Under the pieces are notes generated by a model. The model was not told the origin of the DNA. It searched no databases and saw nothing but the letters and a program-made list of their open reading frames with translations. From Bacillus sp. USDA818B3_A (lineage in GTDB: Bacteria; Bacillota; Bacilli; Bacillales; Cytobacillaceae), in NCBI RefSeq assembly GCF_009928415.1, contig NZ_JAABNN010000002.1:248001-312000 (forward strand): a DNA stretch of 64,000 nucleotides. The letters run 5' to 3'. Of this stretch, positions 1 to 9,448 are shown piece by piece. The position numbers were made by a program, and so were the translations under genes. The first letter of the stretch is position 1, and the number at the start of each line of letters is the position of its first letter.

Positions 1-293
1 AAAGCGAAATTCTTCATGTGATACATAGCATATACACTTGTAATTGAGCTGGTTAATAACAGCATCGTTGCAACAAAGGTAAGAGGCAGTTCAAATAATT
101 CTTTTGCTAAAGGCTGACTTGTATTTGGCACCTTATCTTTTAATGCAAGATATGTCGCAAATAAAGAGGCAAATAAAACTGTCTCTCCCCCTAAGAATAA
201 CCAAAAACCAAGAAATTTATTTTTTGCTTCAAGGGTAGATTTCTCCGGCTCTGCAGGCCATGTTTCAAACGTCATTTTCTCTTCAGCGTGCAT
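1..293 (-). CDS. ctaE: Cytochrome c oxidase subunit III (partial, N-terminal part)
   Basis: N-terminal ~97 residues of subunit III of the caa3-type oxidase; the gene runs off the window start. The translation opens MHAEEKMTFETW and continues into hydrophobic segments typical of CtaE (FLGFWLFLGGETVLFASLF, then a second helix around residues 70-90). Its ATG overlaps the ctaD stop as TAATG, so the two are translationally coupled. Subunit III is a membrane protein without metal centres that stabilises the subunit I core. Family assignment rests on sequence recognition plus position after ctaD; the C-terminal part is not visible. Confidence 0.93.
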   Translation of the reverse strand, partial: MHAEEKMTFETWPAEPEKSTLEAKNKFLGFWLFLGGETVLFASLFATYLALKDKVPNTSQPLAKELFELPLTFVATMLLLTSSITSVYAMYHMKNFA

Positions 294-2158
294 TATGCCT
301 TAGCCCCCTTTTCATCTTGTAATTCCTCTTTATGGATATGGAATCCATGATCATCTTTCACAGAACGAGTGAACATAGAACCAAATGTGATTAACAGCCC
401 GATAATCATAACTGGCAGTGCCCATGCTACTTTATCAACGTGATACATCGCACCAAATGCTGCAATGAACAATCCTAGTGCAATCACAAATGGGATAAAT
501 GAACCGTTTGGCATATGAATATCTCCAAGGGGCTCAGCAGGTGTCATCCCTTTTTTGCCTTCCATTTTTTCAATCCAATAAGCATCTAAACCACGAACTA
601 ATGGAAGCTGCTTAAAATTGTAGAATGGCGGTGGTGAAGGAATAGCCCATTCAAGTGTTCTACCGTCACCCCATGGGTCATTACCAACCTTAACATTTTT
701 CACAGAAGTCAAAACAACATTATATAGCAAGACAAGAACTCCTACCGACATAAATGCCGCTCCAACAGAGCTGACCATATTTGCCGTTTCAAAACCTTGA
801 CCTGGAAGGTAGGTAAATACGCGTCGAGGCATTCCCCATAGACCTAAGAAATGTTGAATAAAGAATGTTAAATGGAAACCGATAAAGAAGAACCAGAAAG
901 TTATTTTTCCTAAGGTTTCATTTAACATTGTTCCAAACATTTTTGGCCACCAAAGATGTACTCCAGCGAAAACACCGAACACTACACCACCAACAATAAC
1001 ATAGTGGAAGTGAGCTACAACGAAGTAAGTATCATGATACTGATAGTCTGCGGAAGCAGCAGCAAGCATTACGCCTGTAACCCCCCCCATAAGGAAGGTA
1101 GGGATAAAAGCAAAAGCCCAGTACATTGGAGTAGTGAATTTGACACTTCCCCCCCACATCGTAAACAGCCAGTTAAAAATCTTGATACCCGTTGGTACAC
1201 CAATTGCCATTGTTGCCACAGCAAAAATAGCATTGGCAACAGGTCCTAAACCAGTTGTGAACATGTGGTGTGCCCATACCATGAATCCTAAGAAACCGAT
1301 TAACACCGTTGCAAATACCATGGATGAATAACCGAATAGACGTTTCCTTGAGAAAATCGGAAAGATCTCTGAAAAGATACCAAATGCAGGAAGTACTAAG
1401 ATATACACTTCCGGGTGTCCAAAAATCCAGAAAAGATGTTCCCAAATAACCGTATTACCACCCATTGTTACATCAAAGAAATTAGCCCCAAAAAGGCGGT
1501 CAAACATCATTAAAGTTAAACCTACTGTTAGTGGAGGGAATGCAAATAAAATTAACGCAGACGCAACAAATGTGGTCCAAGTAAATAAAGGCATTCTCAT
1601 GTAGGTCATACCTGGAGCACGCATATTGATAATGGTAACTAAGAAGTTAATACCACCGATCAATGTACCGATACCGGAAATCTGTAAGCCTAGCACATAG
1701 AAATCTATTCCGTGACCTTTAGAGTGAATGGCTAGTGATGCATATGAAGTCCAACCTGCATCAGGAGCACCGCCAAGGAACCAAGATAAGTTTAGAAATA
1801 TTCCACCGAAGAAGAACAACCAAAACCCTAATGCATTTACAAATGGAAAGGCAACGTCACGAGCCCCAATTTGCAATGGCATTACCGCATTCATAAAACC
1901 AATTAACAACGGCATAGCCGCTAAGAAAATCATTGTTGTTCCATGCATTGTAATAATCTCGTTAAATGCACCTGCACTAACAAAATCATTATTAGGTACA
2001 GCAAGCTGGATACGGATAAAAACTGCTTCTAGTCCTCCGACTAAGAAGAAAAATCCGCCTGCAATAAAGTATAGGATGGCAATTTTTTTATGGTCGACTG
2101 TTGTTAAATAGTCCCATACTGTTGCGCCGAATCCCTTTTTTTGAGTAATGGTACTCAC
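293..2158 (-). CDS. ctaD: Cytochrome c oxidase subunit I (caa3 type)
   Basis: Catalytic heme-copper subunit, 621 aa, reducing O2 to water and pumping protons in the plasma membrane. The opening (TVDHKKIAILYF) and the many Trp/His-rich helices are typical of subunit I. HPEVYILVLPAFG carries the His-Tyr cross-link and CuB histidine; WAHHMFTTG supplies the next two CuB histidines; HFHYVIVGG carries the heme-binding histidines. Lies between ctaC (31 bp upstream) and ctaE (overlapping stop/start) in the B. subtilis order ctaCDE. The coding strand contains runs of 8 G (complement of 1081-1088) and 7 G (complement of about 1149-1155), possible slippage sites, but the frame is intact. Confidence 0.97.
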   Translation of the reverse strand: MSTITQKKGFGATVWDYLTTVDHKKIAILYFIAGGFFFLVGGLEAVFIRIQLAVPNNDFVSAGAFNEIITMHGTTMIFLAAMPLLIGFMNAVMPLQIGARDVAFPFVNALGFWLFFFGGIFLNLSWFLGGAPDAGWTSYASLAIHSKGHGIDFYVLGLQISGIGTLIGGINFLVTIINMRAPGMTYMRMPLFTWTTFVASALILFAFPPLTVGLTLMMFDRLFGANFFDVTMGGNTVIWEHLFWIFGHPEVYILVLPAFGIFSEIFPIFSRKRLFGYSSMVFATVLIGFLGFMVWAHHMFTTGLGPVANAIFAVATMAIGVPTGIKIFNWLFTMWGGSVKFTTPMYWAFAFIPTFLMGGVTGVMLAAASADYQYHDTYFVVAHFHYVIVGGVVFGVFAGVHLWWPKMFGTMLNETLGKITFWFFFIGFHLTFFIQHFLGLWGMPRRVFTYLPGQGFETANMVSSVGAAFMSVGVLVLLYNVVLTSVKNVKVGNDPWGDGRTLEWAIPSPPPFYNFKQLPLVRGLDAYWIEKMEGKKGMTPAEPLGDIHMPNGSFIPFVIALGLFIAAFGAMYHVDKVAWALPVMIIGLLITFGSMFTRSVKDDHGFHIHKEELQDEKGAKA

Positions 2159-2189
2159 AATTTTACCTCCCTTTCAACCAATTCCTCTA

Positions 2190-3248
2190 TTATTCCTGAA
2201 CCTTTAAGCCCATTAAATAATCCGCTACTGCATCAATTTGGTCATCAGTTAAGTTTCCATATTTACCAGTCATCATATTACCTGGTTTATAGGTTTCAGG
2301 ATTTTTAATCCAATTTTTAAGTTCTTTTTTATTATGATCTAAGATACCTGCAACACGGGATCTGTCTCCAAAGTTTGTTAAGTTTGGTGCTACACGAGCC
2401 GTGTCAGGCATTTTGTTAGCAGGTGTAACAGCATGACAGCCAATACAGCTTTGATTAAATATTTCCTGTCCTTTTGCAGCTGAAGCAGTTGTTGCTTTTT
2501 GTGGTTCTTTTACATTTTGCATGTCTTTAACCCACGCATCAAATTGATCACGGCTCATTGCTTTCACTTTGAAGTCCATCAAAGCGTGTGATGGTCCACA
2601 AAGCTCAGCACATTTCCCATAGAAAAGATTACCAGCTTCGTTCGAACGCTTATCATCGAATTCCAGCCAAAATTTATTGGCATTATCTGTGTTGGTATCG
2701 ATCTTACCTCCGACAGCAGGAATCCAGAATGAGTGTTTAACATCCATAGATTTTAAATTAAAATAAACTTTTTCATTTGTAGGAACTACTAATTCCTGAC
2801 TTGTTACAATTTTTTGACCAGGATATTCAAAATCCCACCAATATAAATGCGATCTAACATTTACAATAAGTGCTTTTGTATTCTTTTTGTCCATCTGACT
2901 TACATCAGCAAGCTTAAATGTTGACGCAACAGTTGGAACAGCCAAAATGAGTAGCAATAATATCGGAATCGTAGTCCAGATAATTTCTAACCGATGACTT
3001 CCCTCAACTTGTTTTGGGATATTTTCGTCTTTTCTTCTAAAACGGACAAATACCAAAACAAAGATTACTACTACCACTAGGATTACTCCTACCATGATAT
3101 AAGTACTTAACTTCATTAAATCATATTGTGTGTCTGCAACTTCTCCAGCTGGATTTAACGCTGATAAATATGGTTTACCACACCCGGAAAGTACTAGCGC
3201 TAAGATCGCAAACAACGAAGCTAAACGCCACTTTGCAAGCCTTTTCAT
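2190..3248 (-). CDS. ctaC: Cytochrome c oxidase subunit II with fused cytochrome c domain
   Basis: 352-aa caa3 subunit II, the electron entry point from the quinol/cytochrome c side. A lipoprotein signal with LSGC lipobox (Cys23) is followed by two membrane helices (about 47-69 and 88-110). The CuA domain has His172, Cys213, Glu215, Cys217, His221 and Met224. A C-terminal cytochrome c domain has CIGCH at 268-272 and a PGNMM axial-Met region near 323-326, which makes this caa3 rather than aa3. SD AGAGGGG precedes the ATG. A candidate sigma-A promoter lies upstream at 3273-3301, so ctaC may be transcribed separately from ctaB. Confidence 0.97.
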   Translation of the reverse strand: MKRLAKWRLASLFAILALVLSGCGKPYLSALNPAGEVADTQYDLMKLSTYIMVGVILVVVVIFVLVFVRFRRKDENIPKQVEGSHRLEIIWTTIPILLLLILAVPTVASTFKLADVSQMDKKNTKALIVNVRSHLYWWDFEYPGQKIVTSQELVVPTNEKVYFNLKSMDVKHSFWIPAVGGKIDTNTDNANKFWLEFDDKRSNEAGNLFYGKCAELCGPSHALMDFKVKAMSRDQFDAWVKDMQNVKEPQKATTASAAKGQEIFNQSCIGCHAVTPANKMPDTARVAPNLTNFGDRSRVAGILDHNKKELKNWIKNPETYKPGNMMTGKYGNLTDDQIDAVADYLMGLKVQE

Positions 3249-3272
3249 GCTTAATCAAACCCCTCTTTCGCT

Positions 3273-3301
3273 ATTGAATTCTAAAAAAATTTGTTGGTCA
3301 A
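3273..3301 (-). promoter_or_regulatory. Candidate sigma-A promoter of ctaCDE
   Basis: Reading the minus strand, TTGACC (3301-3296) and TTCAAT (3278-3273) are separated by 17 bp, about 25 bp before the ctaC start. The -35 is good, the -10 mediocre. Inferred only from sequence. Confidence 0.4.
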
Positions 3302-3391
3302 AGAAGTATGTACGTTGGTTCTCCCCTGCATTAGTTATGAGCGGCATCTGTTTTTTTACCCCTAAATATAAGCGCCTACAATAGCTAATTA

Positions 3392-3420
3392 GGAAAAAGA
3401 AAGAAACACTTTCTTTTTCC
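3392..3420 (-). terminator. Hairpin downstream of ctaB
   Basis: A 12-bp perfect stem (GGAAAAAGAAAG / CTTTCTTTTTCC) with a 5-nt loop lies about 20 bp past the ctaB stop and before the ctaC promoter candidate. It is A/T-rich with no clean T-run, so it may attenuate or mark an RNA 3' end rather than terminate fully. Confidence 0.4.
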
Positions 3421-3440
3421 CGGATCGAACCTGGGCAAAA

Positions 3441-4379
3441 CTAAATTAATGTAACTAGAACCATTGCTACAAAAATAATCGTTAAATATTGCAAAGAATA
3501 GACAAACATTAGTTTCGCCCACTTAATGTCATCTTTGACCTTATATCCATAAATCCCCAATACAAGCCATCCTATATTTAATACGCTGGCTAGAATCAGA
3601 AATGGGATTCCTAACTTAGTAAGGAAAAACGGAATTGGCAATAAAGCAGCCACCCAAACCACAATATGGATCTTTGTTGTTTTAAAGCCTTTAACCACCG
3701 GCAGCATTGGAACGCCTGCTGCTTTGTACTCCTTCACTCTTCTCATTGCAAGAGCATAGAAATGCGGGGGCTGCCAAATGAACATTAATACGAATAGCGC
3801 CCATGCCATCATATCAAGATTAGCATCAACGGCTGCCCAGCCAATTAAAGGCGGTACGGCACCAGAAATGCTCCCGATAATGGTATTAGATACTAATTGG
3901 CGTTTAGACCAAAGTGTATATAGGAAAACATAACTAAAAACTCCAAGCAGTCCAATTACTGTTGCAGTTATGGTCGTAAAGAATAAACACAGTGTTCCCA
4001 ATCCGATAAGCACAATACCAAGACCCAACACTTTTCCAGGTATTACTTTTCCCGTTACCGTCGGTCTTGATTTGGTCCGCTCCATTAAATGGTCAATATC
4101 CCGGTCAACATAGTTATTGATTGCACAGGAACCCGCAATAATTAGAGAAGAACCAGCAACTGTAAAAAACACTATATCTAAATGATCTAAGAAGCTTTGT
4201 CCAGAAAAATGAAGTGCCAGCCATAACCCCGTAAAAGTTGTGATTAAATTGGAATTTACAATTCCTATTTTGATCAGGGCCAAAAAATCTTTCCAGGCTG
4301 TCGTTTTTTCTAATGTTCCTTGCAGACTTGCAGGACCATTTTCAATCGCCGAATCTCCATATGCCTTAGAGTTGGACAT
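3441..4379 (-). CDS. ctaB: Protoheme IX farnesyltransferase (heme O synthase)
   Basis: 312-aa UbiA-family polytopic membrane prenyltransferase that adds a farnesyl group to heme B to give heme O, the step before heme A synthase. The prenyl-diphosphate-binding motif [19 protein letters not shown] lies near residues 87-105, and a second Asp-containing stretch follows in the loop after [30 protein letters not shown] lies 8-9 nt before the ATG. It is divergent from ctaA across a roughly 600-bp intergenic region, as in B. subtilis, and precedes ctaCDE on the same strand. Confidence 0.96.
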   Translation of the reverse strand: MSNSKAYGDSAIENGPASLQGTLEKTTAWKDFLALIKIGIVNSNLITTFTGLWLALHFSGQSFLDHLDIVFFTVAGSSLIIAGSCAINNYVDRDIDHLMERTKSRPTVTGKVIPGKVLGLGIVLIGLGTLCLFFTTITATVIGLLGVFSYVFLYTLWSKRQLVSNTIIGSISGAVPPLIGWAAVDANLDMMAWALFVLMFIWQPPHFYALAMRRVKEYKAAGVPMLPVVKGFKTTKIHIVVWVAALLPIPFFLTKLGIPFLILASVLNIGWLVLGIYGYKVKDDIKWAKLMFVYSLQYLTIIFVAMVLVTLI

Positions 4380-4996
4380 ATTATTTCCTCCTAATCCTAC
4401 TTACTATCAAATATTCACCAATTAAGGGACATCAATACTGATCAGTTTTATAAAAAAAATAGTGCTGACTTTTAATGAAAACTCTCTCTTAAATAGAAAG
4501 TCCTCTAAACCTATAAGAAGATTCAATCTTTAAAACACTTTCTCTGTATATTAAATCACACTTTTGGTTATTTTTGTGAACTTTTTTTGAATAATTTTTG
4601 AATAAATTATGACAAAACGTTAAGATACTTGATATTCTTTGCATTTTATATTCCCTGGATTTCTTTATTGAAGGATTTTGAGAAAATGTATGAAAATACC
4701 CGTACGTTTTATATTATTTTTTATTCTTTTAAGCGTCTTCTTTATTTTCTCTATAATTAATTTTACAGACTTAGAGCAAAGATTCAACCCTTTCAACTAT
4801 TTTCACTATAATAATAGTGAAATACGGTTATTATTCATGCTCTGCTTTTTATTTGTAGATTCTCAACTAAAATTCTGTTCTTTTTTATCTATTTTCGATA
4901 TGATTAATAGGGAATTTTAAATCAAGTTACTTTTGCATTTATTATACTGTCAGGATTAACCAATGACAAATTATTGAACTTTAAGAGGTGAATTTT
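4380..4996. promoter_or_regulatory. ctaB/ctaA divergent control region
   Basis: About 600 bp of very AT-rich DNA without a convincing gene. At 4571-4604 the plus strand has three T-tract repeats ending in GAA whose G residues fall at 4578, 4589 and 4600, exactly 11 bp apart. In B. subtilis the ctaA-ctaB interval binds the response regulator ResD at TTTGTGAA-like sites; the first repeat (TTTTTGTGAA) fits that pattern. A hydrophobic Phe-rich 80-codon ORF (4678-4920) looks like chance coding in AT-rich sequence. Confidence 0.45.
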
Positions 4997-5905
4997 TTGC
5001 GGCGTTCTTTGAAGTGGTTGGCAGTTGCAACTACCATTGCAATGATATTTATTTTGATTGGAGGTGCCTTGGTGACTAAGACTGGTTCTGGGATGGGGTG
5101 CGGAAGATCTTGGCCTTTGTGCAACGGCAGATTTGTTCCCTCGGAAATAACTCCAGAATTAATGATTGAGCTTGCTCATCGGCTCGTCTCTGGTGCTGGC
5201 GGTTTGATGGTACTTGCCCTATCCGTTTGGTCTTGGAAAGCAATCGGTCATATTAGAGAAACTAAGTTCTTATCCTTACTGTCCTTTTTCTTTTTGCTGT
5301 TACAAGGATTAATTGGTGCGGCCGCAGTATTATGGGGGCAATCAAGCTTTGTCCTGGCCCTTCATTTCGGTATCTCACTAGTATCGTTTGCTTCTGTATT
5401 CTTACTCACATTACTTATTTTTGAAATTGATAAGAAATTTGAAGCAGATAAAGTCTACATAGATAAGCGAATGGGGTTCCACATAACAGCTGTCTCCATT
5501 TACAGTTATTTTGTCATCTATACAGGAGCATTAGTGCGGCATTTGAAGGCAAGCTTGGTTTGCCTCGACTGGCCTTTTTGCTCAAATAATGCTTTTTCTC
5601 TTCCCTCCAACATATACGAATGGGTGCAAATGGGACATCGTCTGGCAGCTGGGCTGATTTTTGTCTGGATTGCTTATATTTTTTACCTTGCTGCACGCTA
5701 TTATAAAAATCAAAAGGTAATTTATTGGGGATGGCTGATCGCTTTCATTCTAGTCTGCTTACAGGTCATTGCAGGTGCTTTTATTATTTTCAGCCTTTTA
5801 AATTTATATATTGCACTTCTCCATGCCTTTTTTATCACTTGCTTGTTTGGCGTTTTAAGTTATTTTCTGCTTTTATATTCCAGATCGCGAAGGAATCACC
5901 AATAA
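4997..5905 (+). CDS. ctaA: Heme A synthase
   Basis: Converts heme O to heme A for the caa3 oxidase; about 302 aa, eight predicted membrane helices. The start is taken as TTG at 4997 because AAGAGGTG (4983-4990) is then a correctly spaced SD; the upstream in-frame GTG at 4988 lies inside that SD. Visible motifs are [19 protein letters not shown] with the conserved cysteine pair, ELAHRLVSG with a heme-ligand His, [17 protein letters not shown] and LLHAFF, the second set of His ligands. Divergent from ctaB; ends in a bidirectional terminator shared with pycA. Confidence 0.95.
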   Translation: MRRSLKWLAVATTIAMIFILIGGALVTKTGSGMGCGRSWPLCNGRFVPSEITPELMIELAHRLVSGAGGLMVLALSVWSWKAIGHIRETKFLSLLSFFFLLLQGLIGAAAVLWGQSSFVLALHFGISLVSFASVFLLTLLIFEIDKKFEADKVYIDKRMGFHITAVSIYSYFVIYTGALVRHLKASLVCLDWPFCSNNAFSLPSNIYEWVQMGHRLAAGLIFVWIAYIFYLAARYYKNQKVIYWGWLIAFILVCLQVIAGAFIIFSLLNLYIALLHAFFITCLFGVLSYFLLLYSRSRRNHQ

Positions 5906-5935
5906 AAAAAGTTGCCAAACGGCAACTTTTTTTAT
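5904..5935. terminator. Bidirectional terminator between ctaA and pycA
   Basis: Stem GTTGCC (5911-5916), AAAC loop, GGCAAC (5921-5926), flanked by an A-run and a T-run so that it serves both convergent genes. Confidence 0.85.
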
Positions 5936-5942
5936 TCTAACT

Positions 5943-8900
5943 TTATGCTTTAGACAGTTCAATTAATAAATCCCCTGTAAGAATGGCATCCCCGCTCTTA
6001 ATGTATAAATCTTTTACTACACCTGAATACGGAGCTTGAACGGTGGTTTCCATTTTCATTGCTTCTGTAATGAGCAAATGATCACCTCGTTCTACTTTTT
6101 CCCCTTTTTCGACTAACACTTTAATTACTGTTCCTGGCATAGATGCTGAGAGATGTTCATCGTTTTTAGGGTCGGCCTTTAGTCTGGATACAACCGTTGC
6201 CTTAATACTTTCATCCTTTATAGATACTTCACGCGGCTGTCCATTCAGCTCGAAATATACGACTCTCGTACCGTCAGCCTGTGGCTGGCCAATAGAAACT
6301 AGTTTTACAATCAGGGTTTTACCTTTTTCAATCTCTACTTCAATTTCCTCACCCAGCCGGAGACCATATAAAAATGTTGGTGTATCAAGCATCGAAATAT
6401 TTCCGTAACTTTCATTAGCCTTAATATATTCTAAAAACACTTTAGGATAGAGGGCATAAGATAATATCTCGAAATCTGTTACTTGTCTTCCCAGCTCTTC
6501 AAAAAGCTCTTCCCTAAGCTTATCAAAATCAACATCCGGAAGGAGTTCACCTGGTCTTACTTCTAAAGGCTTCTTTCCTTTTAGAATTACTTTTTGGAGT
6601 TCTTCAGGGAATCCTCCATACGGCTGTCCTAGGAATCCTTCAAATAATTCAACAACTGAGTCTGGAAAGTCTAAACTGTTTCCTTTTAATAGGACATCTT
6701 CTTCTGTTAGTTCATTTTGCACCATGAACAATGCCATATCCCCCACAACCTTAGAGGAAGGGGTAACCTTAACTATGTCCCCGAACATTTTATTGACACG
6801 GGAGTACATTTCTTTTACTTCATCCCACTGCTCACCAAGCCCTACTGCTTTTGCCTGTTGCTGCAGATTGCTATATTGTCCGCCGGGCATTTCATGCTGA
6901 TACACTTCCGAATGCGGCGAAATCATTCCACTCTCGAAATCCTGATAGTACTTCCGAACATCTTCCCAATAAGAGGATAACTTTTCTATTCCTTCAATAT
7001 TTACACTCGGCTTTCTCTTATTCCCTTCGAGTGCATAGTATAGTGAATTTGCACTTGGCTGTGATGTCAATCCTGCCATCGTACTTAGCGCGGTATCAAC
7101 AATATCAACCCCGCCCTCAATCGCACGGGCATAAGTAAAAATACCATTTCCGCTTGTATCATGAGTATGAAGGTGAATAGGGATATCCACGGCTTCTTTT
7201 AATTCAGAAACTAACCTATAAGCTGCTTCAGGTTTTAAAAGTCCAGCCATATCCTTGATGGCTAAAATATGTGCCCCTTGCTGCTCCAACTCTCTTGCTA
7301 ATGTTCGGTAATAGTTAAGATTGTACTTATCTCTAGCAGGATCTAAAATATCTCCGGTATAACAAATGGCAGCCTCTGCAATTTTTCCAGATTGACGGAC
7401 AGAATCAATGGCCGTTTCCATACCTTTCACCCAATTTAGACTATCAAAGATTCGGAACACATCAATGCCTGCGGCAGCGGATTTATTAATAAATTCACGA
7501 ATTAAGTTGTCCGGATAATTCTTATAGCCAACCGCATTTGCACCCCTTAACAGCATCTGAAACAGAACGTTTGGTATCTTTTCGCGAAGAGTTAATAGCC
7601 GGTCCCAAGGATCTTCCTTTAAAAATCTATAGGCAACATCAAACGTTGCTCCTCCCCACATCTCAAACGAAAATAAATTTGGTAATAATTTAGCCGTTTC
7701 TTCTGCAATATGAACCATATCAGTGGTCCGCATCCGTGTCGCTAATAATGACTGATGGGCATCCCGATAGGTTGTATCCGTTAATAAGACTTCTTTTTGG
7801 TTTTTTATCCACTGGATGAGGCCTTCTGCCCCATATTTATCTAATATTTGTTTTGTTCCGTCCTGATATGGAACATCAAAATTTAGATTCGGGATTCTAG
7901 GTTTTGAGAACACTGGTCTCTTCTTTTTTTCAACCCCAGGAAAACCATTTACTGTTACTGTACCGATATAGCTTAACAGTTTTGTTCCCCTGTCTTTACT
8001 AACTGGAAAGATAAATAATTCAGGTGTGGTATCAATAAACGATGTATCATATTCACCGTTTCTAAATTTTTCATGTTTGACTACATTTTCAAGGAAAGGA
8101 ATATTGGTCTTGATCCCTCTAATCCTAAACTCTTGTAAATTCCGTACCATTTTGGCTGCTGCTTGTTCAAAGGTCAATGCCCATGTTGAAAGTTTCACAA
8201 GTAATGAATCATAATATGGCGTGATAACAGCCCCTTGAAAACCATTTCCGGCATCAAGACGCACGCCAAAACCGCCGCCTGACCGATAAGCCATAATTTT
8301 TCCTGTGTCAGGCATAAAATTATTTAGCGGATCTTCCGTTGTAACCCTGGATTGAATCGCGTACCCATTCAACTGAATTTCCCCCTGGGCAGGGATACCA
8401 ATGATTGGGCCATGTAGTTCATGCCCTTCAGATACTAAAATTTGCGTTTGAACGATATCTATACCTGTTACTAATTCCGTTACAGTATGTTCCACCTGTA
8501 CCCTTGGATTCACTTCAATAAAATAAAAATCATTACCGGCTACCAGAAATTCAACCGTTCCTGCATTTAAGTATTGAACATTGCTCATTAATTTTACCGC
8601 AGCTTGGCAGATTGAGTTCCGCAGTTCATCCGAAATAGACACACTTGGCGCCACTTCCACTACCTTTTGATGGCGCCTTTGAACGGAACAATCCCGATCA
8701 AAAAGATGAACGATATTTCCATGCTGGTCACCAATAATTTGGACTTCAATGTGCTTGGGATTTGCAATTAGCTTTTCTAGATACACTTCATCATTTCCAA
8801 AAGCGGCCTTTGCTTCAGATTTTGCCCGTTCGAAGGCTTCAGTAACCTCGTCAGCGGAGTTCACAATTCTCATTCCACGTCCGCCTCCACCTAAGGAAGC

Positions 8901-9386
8901 TTTAATGATGATTGGGAATCCGTGGGAAGCAGCAAACTCTTCCACTTCACGTATGTCATTGACCGGACCATCACTGCCCGGGATTACCGGAATATCGGCT
9001 AATTCCGCTTGACTTCTCGCTTTCACCTTATCCCCAAACATATCTAAGTGTTTAGAAGTTGGACCGATAAAAATAATTCCCTCTTCTTCACAGCGTTTGG
9101 CAAAATGGATATTTTCCGACAGAAATCCATAACCGGGATGAATGGCAGTAACTCCACTTTTTTTGGCAATGTCGATAATCCCGTCGATATCTAAATAGGC
9201 ATCAATCGGTTTTTTGCCTTCCCCTATTAAGTAGGCCTCGTCTGCCTTATAGCGATGATAAGCCCCCGAATCTTCTTTCGAATAAATGGCAACAGTCCGA
9301 ATATTCAGTTCAGTACACGCACGAAAAACCCTAATGGCAATCTCTCCACGATTAGCAACCAATACTTTATTAATCTGTCTTGTCAC
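5943..9386 (-). CDS. pycA: Pyruvate carboxylase
   Basis: Biotin enzyme making oxaloacetate from pyruvate, ATP and bicarbonate; about 1147 aa, the family's full single-chain length. Order: biotin carboxylase (N-terminal KVLVANRGEIAIR, ATP-grasp loop KASLGGGGRGMRI, ERDCSVQRRHQKVVE-type segment), carboxyltransferase (LLTDTTYRDAHQSLLATR; metal His pair HLHTHD), allosteric/PT linker, and biotinyl domain EAMKMET with the biotinylated Lys about 36 residues from the C-terminus. The start is taken as GTG at 9386, six bases after SD GAGGTG; the longer ORF begins inside the SD. In B. subtilis PycA is a partner of the c-di-AMP receptor DarB, encoded here at 41576. Confidence 0.97.
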   Translation of the reverse strand: MTRQINKVLVANRGEIAIRVFRACTELNIRTVAIYSKEDSGAYHRYKADEAYLIGEGKKPIDAYLDIDGIIDIAKKSGVTAIHPGYGFLSENIHFAKRCEEEGIIFIGPTSKHLDMFGDKVKARSQAELADIPVIPGSDGPVNDIREVEEFAASHGFPIIIKASLGGGGRGMRIVNSADEVTEAFERAKSEAKAAFGNDEVYLEKLIANPKHIEVQIIGDQHGNIVHLFDRDCSVQRRHQKVVEVAPSVSISDELRNSICQAAVKLMSNVQYLNAGTVEFLVAGNDFYFIEVNPRVQVEHTVTELVTGIDIVQTQILVSEGHELHGPIIGIPAQGEIQLNGYAIQSRVTTEDPLNNFMPDTGKIMAYRSGGGFGVRLDAGNGFQGAVITPYYDSLLVKLSTWALTFEQAAAKMVRNLQEFRIRGIKTNIPFLENVVKHEKFRNGEYDTSFIDTTPELFIFPVSKDRGTKLLSYIGTVTVNGFPGVEKKKRPVFSKPRIPNLNFDVPYQDGTKQILDKYGAEGLIQWIKNQKEVLLTDTTYRDAHQSLLATRMRTTDMVHIAEETAKLLPNLFSFEMWGGATFDVAYRFLKEDPWDRLLTLREKIPNVLFQMLLRGANAVGYKNYPDNLIREFINKSAAAGIDVFRIFDSLNWVKGMETAIDSVRQSGKIAEAAICYTGDILDPARDKYNLNYYRTLARELEQQGAHILAIKDMAGLLKPEAAYRLVSELKEAVDIPIHLHTHDTSGNGIFTYARAIEGGVDIVDTALSTMAGLTSQPSANSLYYALEGNKRKPSVNIEGIEKLSSYWEDVRKYYQDFESGMISPHSEVYQHEMPGGQYSNLQQQAKAVGLGEQWDEVKEMYSRVNKMFGDIVKVTPSSKVVGDMALFMVQNELTEEDVLLKGNSLDFPDSVVELFEGFLGQPYGGFPEELQKVILKGKKPLEVRPGELLPDVDFDKLREELFEELGRQVTDFEILSYALYPKVFLEYIKANESYGNISMLDTPTFLYGLRLGEEIEVEIEKGKTLIVKLVSIGQPQADGTRVVYFELNGQPREVSIKDESIKATVVSRLKADPKNDEHLSASMPGTVIKVLVEKGEKVERGDHLLITEAMKMETTVQAPYSGVVKDLYIKSGDAILTGDLLIELSKA

Positions 9387-9448
9387 GTAAAGCACCTCAA
9401 GTTCCTATGTATTTTTAAACGCAAGGGAAATGAATCCCCTGCGCTTTA

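Noticed and set aside
4678..4920. 80-codon plus-strand ORF, very Phe-rich and hydrophobic, in the ctaB-ctaA gap
   Set aside because: Composition mirrors the extreme AT content, no recognised family, poor ribosome site; more likely chance than a gene.
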